DNA of 9,308 nt from Oscillospiraceae bacterium. GTDB taxonomy: Bacteria; Bacillota; Clostridia; Oscillospirales; Ruminococcaceae. Shown here one piece after another: positions 1 to 6,028 of the stretch. The stretch spans positions 1 to 9,308 of the forward strand of contig JAFSHJ010000113.1 in the NCBI GenBank assembly GCA_017440425.1, read 5' to 3'. The translations under genes and the position numbers were made by a program. The notes under the pieces are model-generated. The model ran no database searches. It had not been told where the DNA came from and was given only the letters and a program-made list of their open reading frames with translations. How positions within the stretch are numbered: position 1 is the stretch's first letter; each line of letters starts with the position of its first letter.

Positions 1-131
1 AGGCTATTGCTGAGATGAGCGATGCCAGTCGTAACTTGGAAGATTCCATTATGAATATTTCTAATGCGATGGGTCATATCAGAGATAACACACATGAGAT
101 GATAGTATCGGCGTTGACAGAACGGTTATGA
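1..131 (+). pseudogene. C-terminal fragment of a coiled-coil, possibly chemoreceptor-like protein
   Basis: An open frame enters from the left edge (first full codon at 3) and stops at TGA 129-131, giving 42 residues. The sequence begins AIAEMSDASRNLEDSIMNIS and continues with heptad-like spacing of hydrophobics (I, L, I, I, M, I). This is what the cytoplasmic helical hairpin of methyl-accepting chemotaxis proteins looks like, but other coiled-coil proteins fit too. Only about the first 34 codons appear native. From about base 104 on, the DNA is a lysyl-tRNA synthetase gene read in another frame, so the last residues (SALTERL) and the stop are accidental. I therefore read it as a gene cut by a breakpoint. 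The family assignment is weak; the truncation is better supported. Confidence 0.35.
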
Positions 132-196
132 TGCTCACAGGTAACGATACCATAAGGGAGGTTATCCTCTTCCCCACAATGAAGCCTGAGGTTTAA
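107..196 (+). pseudogene. lysS: 3' remnant of lysyl-tRNA synthetase
   Basis: Frame 2 reads IGVDRTVMMLTGNDTIREVI followed by LFPTMKPEV and TAA at 194-196. This is the recognisable end of class II lysyl-tRNA synthetase, which charges tRNA-Lys in the cytoplasm. The G-V-D-R stretch is the end of class II motif 3, and the IRxVxLFPTMKP tail is near-invariant in LysS. Only about 29 of the ~490 residues usual for the family are present. Frame 2 contains stops at 11, 32, 62, 86 and 95, so the rest of the gene is not upstream in this window. A terminator 58 bases downstream fits this being the true 3' end of the gene. The piece could be a displaced 3' end left by an element that integrates into lysS, or an assembly join. 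Confidence 0.8.
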
Positions 197-254
197 TAGT
201 TAGATAACGAGACAGTAGTTTTGGATCAAAACGACTCGCAAAAAATTTAATATA

Positions 255-300
255 AAAAGAACTATGAAAATGCATTTGCAGATTCATAGTTCTTTTCTTA
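255..300. terminator. Bidirectional intrinsic terminator between lysS tail and abrB-like gene
   Basis: A perfect 14-bp inverted repeat, AAAAGAACTATGAA (255-268) and TTCATAGTTCTTTT (283-296), encloses a 14-base loop. It ends in a U-rich run on the plus strand (TTCTTTTCTT). On the minus strand it is followed by TTCTTTTTATATT. It therefore can stop transcripts from the lysS remnant on the left and from the minus-strand AbrB-like gene on the right. Confidence 0.85.
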
Positions 301-331
301 TGAAAAAACGATTTGGCTATTATTCTTTTAT

Positions 332-502
332 TTAATTTTCATCATCCGCACTTCTTTTTAAATTTGCGTTTACGGTTATGACTCCGTCTTTTAATCTAAT
401 GGTCAGTTCGGAATCGACATCCACACCTAGTGCTTTCCTAAAATCCTTCGGAATAACAATTCTACCCAACTTATCAATCTTTCTAATCACCGCAAAATCC
501 AT
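332..502 (-). CDS. SpoVT/AbrB-family transcriptional regulator, 56 aa
   Basis: The minus strand encodes a complete 56-residue protein starting MDFAVIRKIDKLGRIVIPKD. It is a single AbrB/SpoVT swapped-hairpin DNA-binding domain: the K-x-D-x-x-G-R-(I/V)-x-(I/L)-P signature lies at residues 8-18, followed by FRKALG and the hairpin strands SELTIRLKDG and VITVN. Such proteins dimerise and bind DNA as transition-state regulators or as antitoxins. No toxin gene is adjacent, so a stand-alone regulator is favoured. The start at 502 is supported by AAAGGAG on the minus strand, 8 bases upstream. The ATG at 510 is out, because it meets a stop after two codons. The short acidic tail SADDEN ends 32 bases from the shared terminator. 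Its own promoter and a palindrome lie just upstream, so autoregulation is plausible (inference). Confidence 0.88.
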   Translation of the reverse strand: MDFAVIRKIDKLGRIVIPKDFRKALGVDVDSELTIRLKDGVITVNANLKRSADDEN

Positions 503-537
503 TAAACCATCTCCTTTGTTAAAATCTACAAGCCAAT

Positions 538-567
538 ATTATAAACTGCTAGTTTATTATATCACAA
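538..567 (-). promoter_or_regulatory. Predicted sigma-A promoter of the AbrB-like gene
   Basis: Read on the minus strand, a -35 box TTGTGA (562-567) and a perfect -10 box TATAAT (538-543) are separated by 18 bases. The predicted start of transcription is near 531, about 29 bases before the start codon. Confidence 0.6.
541..557. repeat. Perfect 7-3-7 palindrome, candidate operator
   Basis: ATAAACT-GCT-AGTTTAT is a perfect inverted repeat lying between the -35 and -10 boxes and touching the -10 box of the AbrB-like gene. A site here would block RNA polymerase. Which protein binds (the AbrB-like product, the XRE protein or another) cannot be told from the sequence. Confidence 0.55.
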
Positions 568-602
568 TAAAATGTCGAAAACGCACGAAATATGTAAGCA
601 AC

Positions 603-630
603 GAAAAAAGAAGCCTAAATTTAGGCTCCT
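603..630 (-). terminator. Intrinsic terminator of the XRE regulator gene
   Basis: A perfect 16-base palindrome AGCCTAAATTTAGGCT (612-627) directly follows the XRE stop codon. On the minus strand it extends to GGAGCC...GGCTTC and is followed by TTTTTT (complement of 604-609). It separates the XRE gene from the AbrB-like gene, so the two are probably transcribed separately. Confidence 0.8.
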
Positions 631-836
631 TAGTCAAGATAGTTTATGTAAGTATCAATCAAAGCTTCAACTGCGGCTCTCTGTTTAGGTGTCAAGCTGC
701 CTAGCTTTCTGGACAATTTAGTATCACCGTAAACGTTTCCGACAGAAACAATATCTCTTAGAAGATAATCGGCCGACACGTCAAGAACCTCAACAAGCTT
801 TATAAAGACCTCAACAGAGCACGCATCTATTCTCCC
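630..836 (-). pseudogene. XRE-family (Cro/CI-type HTH) regulator, 5'-truncated
   Basis: The minus strand reads ...CSVEVFIKLVEVLDVSADYL followed by LRDIVSVGNVYGDTKLSRKL and a helical end (LTPKQRAAVEALIDTYINYLD, TAA at 630-632). The SVExFIKLxExLDVSADYLL block is the typical last two helices of an XRE DNA-binding domain plus linker, and the rest is a short C-terminal helix region. The first helices and the recognition helix are absent. Upstream of about 815-836 the frame stays open, but it is only the antisense of the adaptor gene and has no usable start codon before its next stop. A full protein of this type is about 110 residues, so roughly the first 40 are lost. The fragment cannot bind DNA as it stands. 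The exact junction is uncertain by about 20 bases because both frames look plausible across it. Confidence 0.75.
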
Positions 837-848
837 ATCGACGGTGTT

Positions 849-1334
849 GTGAGTTATGTTACCACTGCCGCCATCGGAGATTACATTCAGGTTCGCAGCA
901 CGGTTGCAACAGTAATAGACCCCAGCGAGATCTATTATGCCTGCACAGTTGAGGATGTTGAGGACTTCCAGATCGGTATGGAAATGACCATCAAAATTAA
1001 TGACAAAAACTACAACGGCGTTATTGTGGCAACACCCAACAATGCTCCGGAAGATATCCCCGCAGCGCTGAAAAACTTTGTCCTCGTTGAGATCGCAGAT
1101 CTGCCCGATAATGCGAGGATCGGTGTCACCGCTTCCTTTGAGATGGTGACTGCAGAGGTTAAGGACTGCATCGCAGTAAGAAAGAATATGGTAGTCAAAA
1201 ACGGCGGCAACTATTATGTCTACATTCTTGTTGACGGTGTGAAGGTCGAGAGACAGGTCGAGGTCGGTGTTCAGGGCAACTCCGCATTTGAGATCCTCAG
1301 CGGTCTTGAAGAAGGCGAGCTCCTCATTCAGTAA
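849..1334 (+). CDS. Efflux RND/ABC periplasmic adaptor (HlyD/MFP family), N-terminally truncated
   Basis: The frame is clearly the second half of a membrane-fusion/adaptor subunit of the kind that pairs with MacB-like ABC exporters. Homology starts upstream of the first standard start: codons 822-848 read RIYSPIDGVV, the classic closing half of a lipoyl/biotinyl hairpin, continuing SYVTTAAIGDYIQVRSTVAT. A beta-barrel region follows (YYACTVEDVEDFQIGMEMTI, then VLVEIADLPDNARIGVTASF), and a membrane-proximal end (VDGVKVERQVEVGVQGNSAF, GLEEGELLIQ). The signal/anchor helix, first lipoyl half and coiled coil are missing, leaving 161 residues where 350-550 are usual. GTG 849 is only the first in-frame start codon and has no ribosome site, so it is not a native start. 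The gene sits 66 bases upstream of the permease, as expected for the operon. Probably non-functional here unless the break is an assembly join. Confidence 0.8.
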   Translation: MSYVTTAAIGDYIQVRSTVATVIDPSEIYYACTVEDVEDFQIGMEMTIKINDKNYNGVIVATPNNAPEDIPAALKNFVLVEIADLPDNARIGVTASFEMVTAEVKDCIAVRKNMVVKNGGNYYVYILVDGVKVERQVEVGVQGNSAFEILSGLEEGELLIQ

Positions 1335-1400
1335 TTTTTCAAAATCATGGAATTACGAAGAGTTACTGACACGTTATGCAGATAAAATCGGGGTGATAGC

Positions 1401-4235
1401 TTGCTTTTAATTGTTATAAGAAAAATGTTTAAAAACAAATGGCTCACCGGCTGTTTGCTTATAGGTTGCATACTTGCTGTCTCGGTAATGAGCAGCATCC
1501 CCATGTATTCCTATGCCATGTTCCAGCGTATGCTGACCAAAGACCTTGAGAGCATCAAGACAACGGAATCCACCTATCCGGGTATCTTTAACCTCACCAT
1601 CTCTCTTGGTAACAGCAGCAACACCGCAGATACAAACTACAAATACTACCAAAATTACAACGAAGAGGTTTTGGAGCTGCTCAACGAAAAGATCGGCCTG
1701 CCCGTTCAGGAGCTCCACAGAATTTTCAGACAGAACAACTATGCCATAAAACCTGAAGGTGAGAAAGCTACTCACGAGGATATTGCCAAATGTGCGATCA
1801 TCAGCACAGAGGGCATTAAAGACCATATTGAGATTGTTGCGGGTAAATATCCCGCAGACGACATGGTGGACGGCTATTACGAAGTGATCGCCACAGATGC
1901 CGTGCTGAATAACCTCGACCTTGCAGTGGGCGGACAATATCATTTCTACGAAAACACCTATAAAGAGCCGCTTCCCGTTCACGTTGTCGGTATGTATAAA
2001 ATTGCCGATGAAACGGATATGTATTGGCTGAGCACCTTCTCCACCTTCAACTCCGGCGTTGTCATTTCGGAAGATCTCTACGCCAAACACTTCCTCACGG
2101 AAGACGGAGGACTTCTCTGCGGACGAGTGACCTGGTGCACAGCTCTGGATTATACCCAGCTCACAGTTGACAACATGACCGATGTGGGAAATGCGATCCA
2201 GGAGTTTTCCGAGAGCGAAGTAGGCACAAGAATGGGTATAAGACAGTATATCGTGGATGTATTGTCCAGCTACCTCGGAAGATATGACAGCCTGATGACT
2301 TTGCTGTGGATATTGATGATACCGCTGATTTTGATGCTGGTGTTCTATATCTATATGGTATCCCAGCTCAGCCTCAACTATGAGAAAAACGAAATTGCAG
2401 TTATGAAGAGCCGCGGCTCATCCAACGCACAGATACTCAGTATGTATTTCTATGAATCCGTCGTGCTGGGTGTTGTGTCGTTGGCAATAGGCATTCCCGT
2501 TGGCTTTGTTTTGTGCCGTGCTGTCGGCGCAACAAGCGGATTCCTTGAATTTGTTCAGCGCAAAGCAATAACTCCCAAAATAAACACGGAGGTTATTGCC
2601 TATGCGGTAGTTGCCGTGGCATTGTTTGTTATAACAATGCTCATCCCCGTAATTTCCGCCGCAAGAACAACCATCGTTAAACACAAGCAGAAAAAAGCAG
2701 GCAAGAGAAAGCACGCCCTTTGGGAAAAACTCTGTCTCGACCTCATCTGCATCGGTGTTTCCATCTACGGACTTTATACCTATAACCAGAGACAGGAGAT
2801 TCTGTTTGCAACAGCAGCAAGCGGCGGAGACATCCCCATCGACCCGCTGATGTTCATTATGTCCACCCTGTTCATCCTTGGCTGCGGAATGTTCTTCCTC
2901 AGAATATTCCCCTATATCGTAAAGTTCATCTATTGGGTGGGCAAGCGCTTCTGGTCTCCGGTAATGTATTATTCCCTCATCAACGTATCCCGTTCCGGCG
3001 GTCAGGATAAGTTCGTTATGCTGTTCCTTGCCCTCACACTTTCTCTGGGCATCTTCAACTCCACCGCTGCAAGAACCATCAACCAGAACGAGCTGGATAA
3101 GATACACTATGCAACCGGTGCAGACATTGTCTTTAAAACAGACTGGGAAGGCACCACCACCGGCGCCGTGGTAGGCAGCACAACGGATGTTGAAAACAAG
3201 GGAACCACAACATACAGCAAGGAACCGCTGTTTGATCCCTACAAAAAAATGGAAGGCGTTGAGAGCGCCACAAAGGTATACACAAACAACAACTGCAACG
3301 CAAGAGTTACCGGCGGCGGAACCTGTGCTGTAAGATACATGGGTATTGTTACAAACGAGTTTGCCACCACCTCCTGGTTCAGAAACGACCTGCTTCCCCA
3401 CAACTATTATGAGTATCTCAACATTATTGCGGGAGATGCCCGTGCGGTTCTGGTCTCCAGCAAGCTTGCTGCAACGCTTAACGTCAAAGCAGGTGACTAC
3501 ATAACCGTCACCATGCCGGACACCAGCAAAGAGATGATGGAATGCATCGTCTATGCAGTTGTGGATTATTGGCCCACCTTCAACCCGGAGGTTCAGAAGA
3601 AGGGTGTTCCGCAGGAGTTCATCATAGGCAACATCGACTATATGTATAAAGAGCTTTCGCTGGATCCCTATGAGGTTTGGCTGAAGGTGGAAGACGGCTA
3701 TAGCAGCGCAGATATCTATGCTCAGCTGGAAGAGATGGGCGTAAAGCTGCTCTACCTGAAGGATGCAAACCAGGAGGTCATCGGTGTCCGCAACGATCCC
3801 ATGCTTCAGGGTCTCAACGGCACATTGACAATGAGCTTTGTCATTACAATGGCAGTTACAATGATAGGCTTTATCATCTATTGGATATTTGCAATGAAGG
3901 AGAGAATGCTCCAGTTCGGCATTCTGCGTTCCATGGGTCTTTCCAAGGGCAGCCTTATTATGATGATCATTTGGGAGCAGATACTCATCTCCGGTTCCTC
4001 CATCGCCGTGGGTACGGTGATCGGTACAGTTACATCAAAGCTTTTCGTTCCGCTGTTCCAGGTTATGAGCAGCAGCAGCGAGCAGTGCCCGCCCTTCAGA
4101 ATTCTTGCACTTCAGTCCGACTATGTCAGAATATTTGTGATCATCGGTATTATGGTATTCATCGGTATTGTGGTAATTTCAAGATTGATAGCTAACATGA
4201 AGCTTGTTCAGACACTTAAACTCGGTGAAGACTGA
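1401..4235 (+). CDS. ABC transporter permease, double-FtsX (MacB/LolC-like) type, 944 aa
   Basis: This is the membrane component of an ABC exporter of the FtsX family, which couples ATP use to extracytoplasmic movement of peptides, lipids or antibiotics; the substrate is unknown. Hydrophobic segments lie at about residues 14-38, 296-323, 350-376, 397-420, 444-463, 482-513, 538-555, 808-832, 850-882 and 908-933. Large extracytoplasmic regions fall at ~40-290 and ~560-805. This gives two FtsX domains; the sequence NEIAVMKSRGSSNAQILSMY (~332-351) and LQFGILRSMGLSKGSLIMMI in the C-terminal half are the typical cytosolic elbows that contact the ATPase. The TTG start is supported by GGGGTGAT five bases upstream and an in-frame stop at 1383; ATG 1425 lacks a ribosome site. 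It lies between the adaptor and two ATPase genes on one strand, so it is probably the single permease of the complex. Confidence 0.9.
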   Translation: MLLIVIRKMFKNKWLTGCLLIGCILAVSVMSSIPMYSYAMFQRMLTKDLESIKTTESTYPGIFNLTISLGNSSNTADTNYKYYQNYNEEVLELLNEKIGLPVQELHRIFRQNNYAIKPEGEKATHEDIAKCAIISTEGIKDHIEIVAGKYPADDMVDGYYEVIATDAVLNNLDLAVGGQYHFYENTYKEPLPVHVVGMYKIADETDMYWLSTFSTFNSGVVISEDLYAKHFLTEDGGLLCGRVTWCTALDYTQLTVDNMTDVGNAIQEFSESEVGTRMGIRQYIVDVLSSYLGRYDSLMTLLWILMIPLILMLVFYIYMVSQLSLNYEKNEIAVMKSRGSSNAQILSMYFYESVVLGVVSLAIGIPVGFVLCRAVGATSGFLEFVQRKAITPKINTEVIAYAVVAVALFVITMLIPVISAARTTIVKHKQKKAGKRKHALWEKLCLDLICIGVSIYGLYTYNQRQEILFATAASGGDIPIDPLMFIMSTLFILGCGMFFLRIFPYIVKFIYWVGKRFWSPVMYYSLINVSRSGGQDKFVMLFLALTLSLGIFNSTAARTINQNELDKIHYATGADIVFKTDWEGTTTGAVVGSTTDVENKGTTTYSKEPLFDPYKKMEGVESATKVYTNNNCNARVTGGGTCAVRYMGIVTNEFATTSWFRNDLLPHNYYEYLNIIAGDARAVLVSSKLAATLNVKAGDYITVTMPDTSKEMMECIVYAVVDYWPTFNPEVQKKGVPQEFIIGNIDYMYKELSLDPYEVWLKVEDGYSSADIYAQLEEMGVKLLYLKDANQEVIGVRNDPMLQGLNGTLTMSFVITMAVTMIGFIIYWIFAMKERMLQFGILRSMGLSKGSLIMMIIWEQILISGSSIAVGTVIGTVTSKLFVPLFQVMSSSSEQCPPFRILALQSDYVRIFVIIGIMVFIGIVVISRLIANMKLVQTLKLGED

Positions 4236-4288
4236 TGCATTTGTGATGGTTTTAAATATTTGGTATCTACCGGAAAGGCATGAAATAT

Positions 4289-4966
4289 ATGGAGAGTATT
4301 CTGTATACTGAAAATCTTACTCGAAAATTCAAAAACGGATCAAATACAGTTACGGCTCTTAACAATGTAAGCGTACAAATTGAGCCGGGCAAGCTTACTA
4401 TGCTCAGAGGACGTTCCGGATCGGGAAAAACCACCCTCATCAACCTTTTGGGTGCGCTGGATTATCCCACTGAGGGCAAAATATTCTTCCAGGGCGAAGA
4501 AATATCCAAATGGAGCGAACGCAAGCGTGATAAGCTGAGAAGAAAAAAGATCGGTTTCATCTTCCAGTCGGTGGCGCTCATCTCCACCATGACAGCCTAC
4601 GAAAACGTTGAGTTTGAGCTCAGGCTGGCAGGCTATCCCGCAGATAAGCGCCGCGCAAGGGCAAAGGAATGTTTGGAGATCGTTGGTCTCGGCAAGCGTA
4701 TGCACCACAGACCCATCGAGCTCTCCGGCGGTGAGCAGCAGCGTGTTGCCATTGCAAGAGCCATCTCCCACAAGCCCCAGATAATCTTTGCCGACGAGCC
4801 CACGGCAGAGCTGGACAGTATTATGGGACTGCAGATCATCAAGCTGTTCAAAGAGCTTGTTGAAAAAGAACAAATTACTATAGTTATGACCACCCACGAC
4901 CCCAGCATGATCGAGGTCGCAGATAAGGTCTATACTCTTGAGGACGGTGTTGTGACAGATGAGTGA
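4289..4966 (+). CDS. ABC transporter ATP-binding protein (MacB/LolD/FtsE-like)
   Basis: A complete nucleotide-binding subunit, 225 residues from ATG 4289 (228 from ATG 4280). Numbering from 4280: Walker A GRSGSGKTT at 44-52, Q-loop FIFQS near 95, signature LSGGEQQRVAIARA from about 148, Walker B IIFADEPT near 168-175, D-loop ELDS, and switch histidine in TTHD near 205. All catalytic residues are present, so it should hydrolyse ATP at the membrane with the FtsX permease. ATG 4289 is preferred because GGAAAGG lies 8 bases before it, but only 1 base before ATG 4280. It starts about 50 bases after the permease stop and overlaps the next ATPase gene by 8 bases, so the two ATPases are likely translationally coupled and may form a heterodimer (inference). 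Confidence 0.92.
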   Translation: MESILYTENLTRKFKNGSNTVTALNNVSVQIEPGKLTMLRGRSGSGKTTLINLLGALDYPTEGKIFFQGEEISKWSERKRDKLRRKKIGFIFQSVALISTMTAYENVEFELRLAGYPADKRRARAKECLEIVGLGKRMHHRPIELSGGEQQRVAIARAISHKPQIIFADEPTAELDSIMGLQIIKLFKELVEKEQITIVMTTHDPSMIEVADKVYTLEDGVVTDE

Positions 4967-5909
4967 GGCTGAGAAAAAAGTTCAGCAGACAGCTGAAGAT
5001 GAAAACATGATCGTCTGTGACAACCTGGTTAAAATTTATAAAACACAGGAAATTGAGGTCGTTGCTCTGCAGGGATTGGATCTCACCGTTAAAAAAGGCG
5101 AGATGATGGCAATAATCGGAAACAGCGGAAGCGGTAAATCCACATTGCTCAACATGCTGGGCGGTCTGGATAAGCCCTCTGCAGGTGCATTGACAGTGGA
5201 CGGCAAAAACCTGCTCAAATATACCGACCGCGATATGATCAAATATAAGCGTGAGACAGTCGGTTTTGTTTGGCAGAACAATGCCCGAAACCTGATCCCC
5301 TATCTCACCGCAGTAGAAAACATTGAGCTGCCAATGGTGATAAGCTCCAAGAGAAAAAAGCGCCAAAGAGCAATGGAACTGCTGGAGCAGGTTGGTCTTG
5401 CACACAGAAAGAACAGCAAGCTGCATCAGCTTTCGGGCGGTGAGCAGCAGAGAATTGCCATCGCCATTGCCCTTGCAAACTCTCCCAAGCTGCTGCTGGC
5501 AGACGAACCCACCGGCGCAGTTGACACCAAAACCGCAGCCCACATCCTTGAGCTTTTCCGCAAGCTCAACCGTGAGACCGGCATAACCATCGTCATCGTT
5601 ACACACGACAGAATGATCTCCAAGCACGTGGACAGAGTTGTCGCCATCCGTGACGGACGCACCAGCAGTGAGTTCCTCATCCGTGCCGACTATGCCAAGC
5701 AGCTTAACGAGATCGACAGCCTCAACCGCTCCGAGGATAACGAGACCCACGATGAATATGCCATCATGGACAGAGCGGGACGTCTGCATATACCCCGTGA
5801 ATATCTGGAAAAGCTGGGACTCAGCGGCAAGGACAAGGTCAAGGTGGAGATGGAGGACGGCAGGATCATTCTTTCCACCCCCAAGCTGGAAGAGGAAGAA
5901 AAAGAATAA
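4959..5909 (+). CDS. ABC transporter ATP-binding protein with C-terminal AbrB-like domain, 316 aa
   Basis: Residues ~17-250 form a complete ATPase domain: Walker A GNSGSGKST 54-62, Q-loop FVWQN near 106, signature LSGGEQQRIAIAIA from 158, Walker B LLLADEPTG 178-186, switch histidine H216 in VTHD. After a charged linker, residues ~266-306 read EYAIMDRAGRLHIPREYLEK then LGLSGKDKVKVEMEDGRIIL. This matches the AbrB/SpoVT swapped-hairpin pattern (D-x-x-G-R-x-x-I-P-x-x-x-x-x-x-L-G) and closely resembles the stand-alone AbrB protein at 332-502. The tail is acidic (LEEEEKE). Ordinary FtsX-partner ATPases are 220-260 residues, so the extension is the odd part. It may drive NBD dimerisation or bind DNA; I recall similar tails on other Gram-positive ABC ATPases but cannot check. 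ATG 4959 lies inside the previous gene's last codons. A terminator follows 26 bases downstream, ending the operon. Confidence 0.92.
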   Translation: MSEAEKKVQQTAEDENMIVCDNLVKIYKTQEIEVVALQGLDLTVKKGEMMAIIGNSGSGKSTLLNMLGGLDKPSAGALTVDGKNLLKYTDRDMIKYKRETVGFVWQNNARNLIPYLTAVENIELPMVISSKRKKRQRAMELLEQVGLAHRKNSKLHQLSGGEQQRIAIAIALANSPKLLLADEPTGAVDTKTAAHILELFRKLNRETGITIVIVTHDRMISKHVDRVVAIRDGRTSSEFLIRADYAKQLNEIDSLNRSEDNETHDEYAIMDRAGRLHIPREYLEKLGLSGKDKVKVEMEDGRIILSTPKLEEEEKE

Positions 5910-5934
5910 TAAAAAATACCGTTTATACGGCTGC

Positions 5935-5971
5935 AAAATCGGCAGAGGAGTTGTTCTTCTGCCGATTTTTT
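5935..5971 (+). terminator. Intrinsic terminator ending the ABC export operon
   Basis: AAAATCGGCAGA (5935-5946) pairs perfectly with TCTGCCGATTTT (5958-5969) around an 11-base loop, followed by more T. It starts 26 bases after the ATPase stop codon. Confidence 0.88.
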
Positions 5972-5979
5972 GTTATAAT
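5951..5979 (+). promoter_or_regulatory. Predicted promoter of the DUF4838 gene
   Basis: A perfect -10 box TATAAT (5974-5979) lies 17 bases after a weak -35 TTGTTC (5951-5956). The -35 element sits in the loop of the preceding terminator. The predicted start near 5987 leaves a leader of about 42 bases. The -10 and spacing are convincing; the -35 is poor. Confidence 0.5.
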
Positions 5980-6028
5980 GTCATCAGAAAGCTTTTCCAA
6001 AACACACATTTACACAGGAGAAGAAGCT

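Noticed and set aside
378..704. Plus-strand ORF of 108 codons
   Set aside because: It is antisense to the AbrB-like gene and the XRE fragment, which explain the coding signal on the other strand; no ribosome site.
849..851. GTG 849 as the native start of the adaptor gene
   Set aside because: No Shine-Dalgarno site, and in-frame homology (RIYSPIDGVV) continues upstream to about 822, so the gene is truncated rather than starting here.
1407..3401. Long minus-strand ORFs opposite the ABC permease
   Set aside because: Shadow frames of the permease codons: products are rich in Cys/His/Gly without domains, and no ribosome sites or promoters were seen.
5951..6028. Longer DUF4838 start at TTG 5951 adding a hydrophobic FFCRFFVIM stretch that could suggest a signal
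   Set aside because: This segment is the terminator loop, U-run and promoter. ATG 6029 has AGGAG 8 bases upstream and the added residues are not a proper signal peptide.
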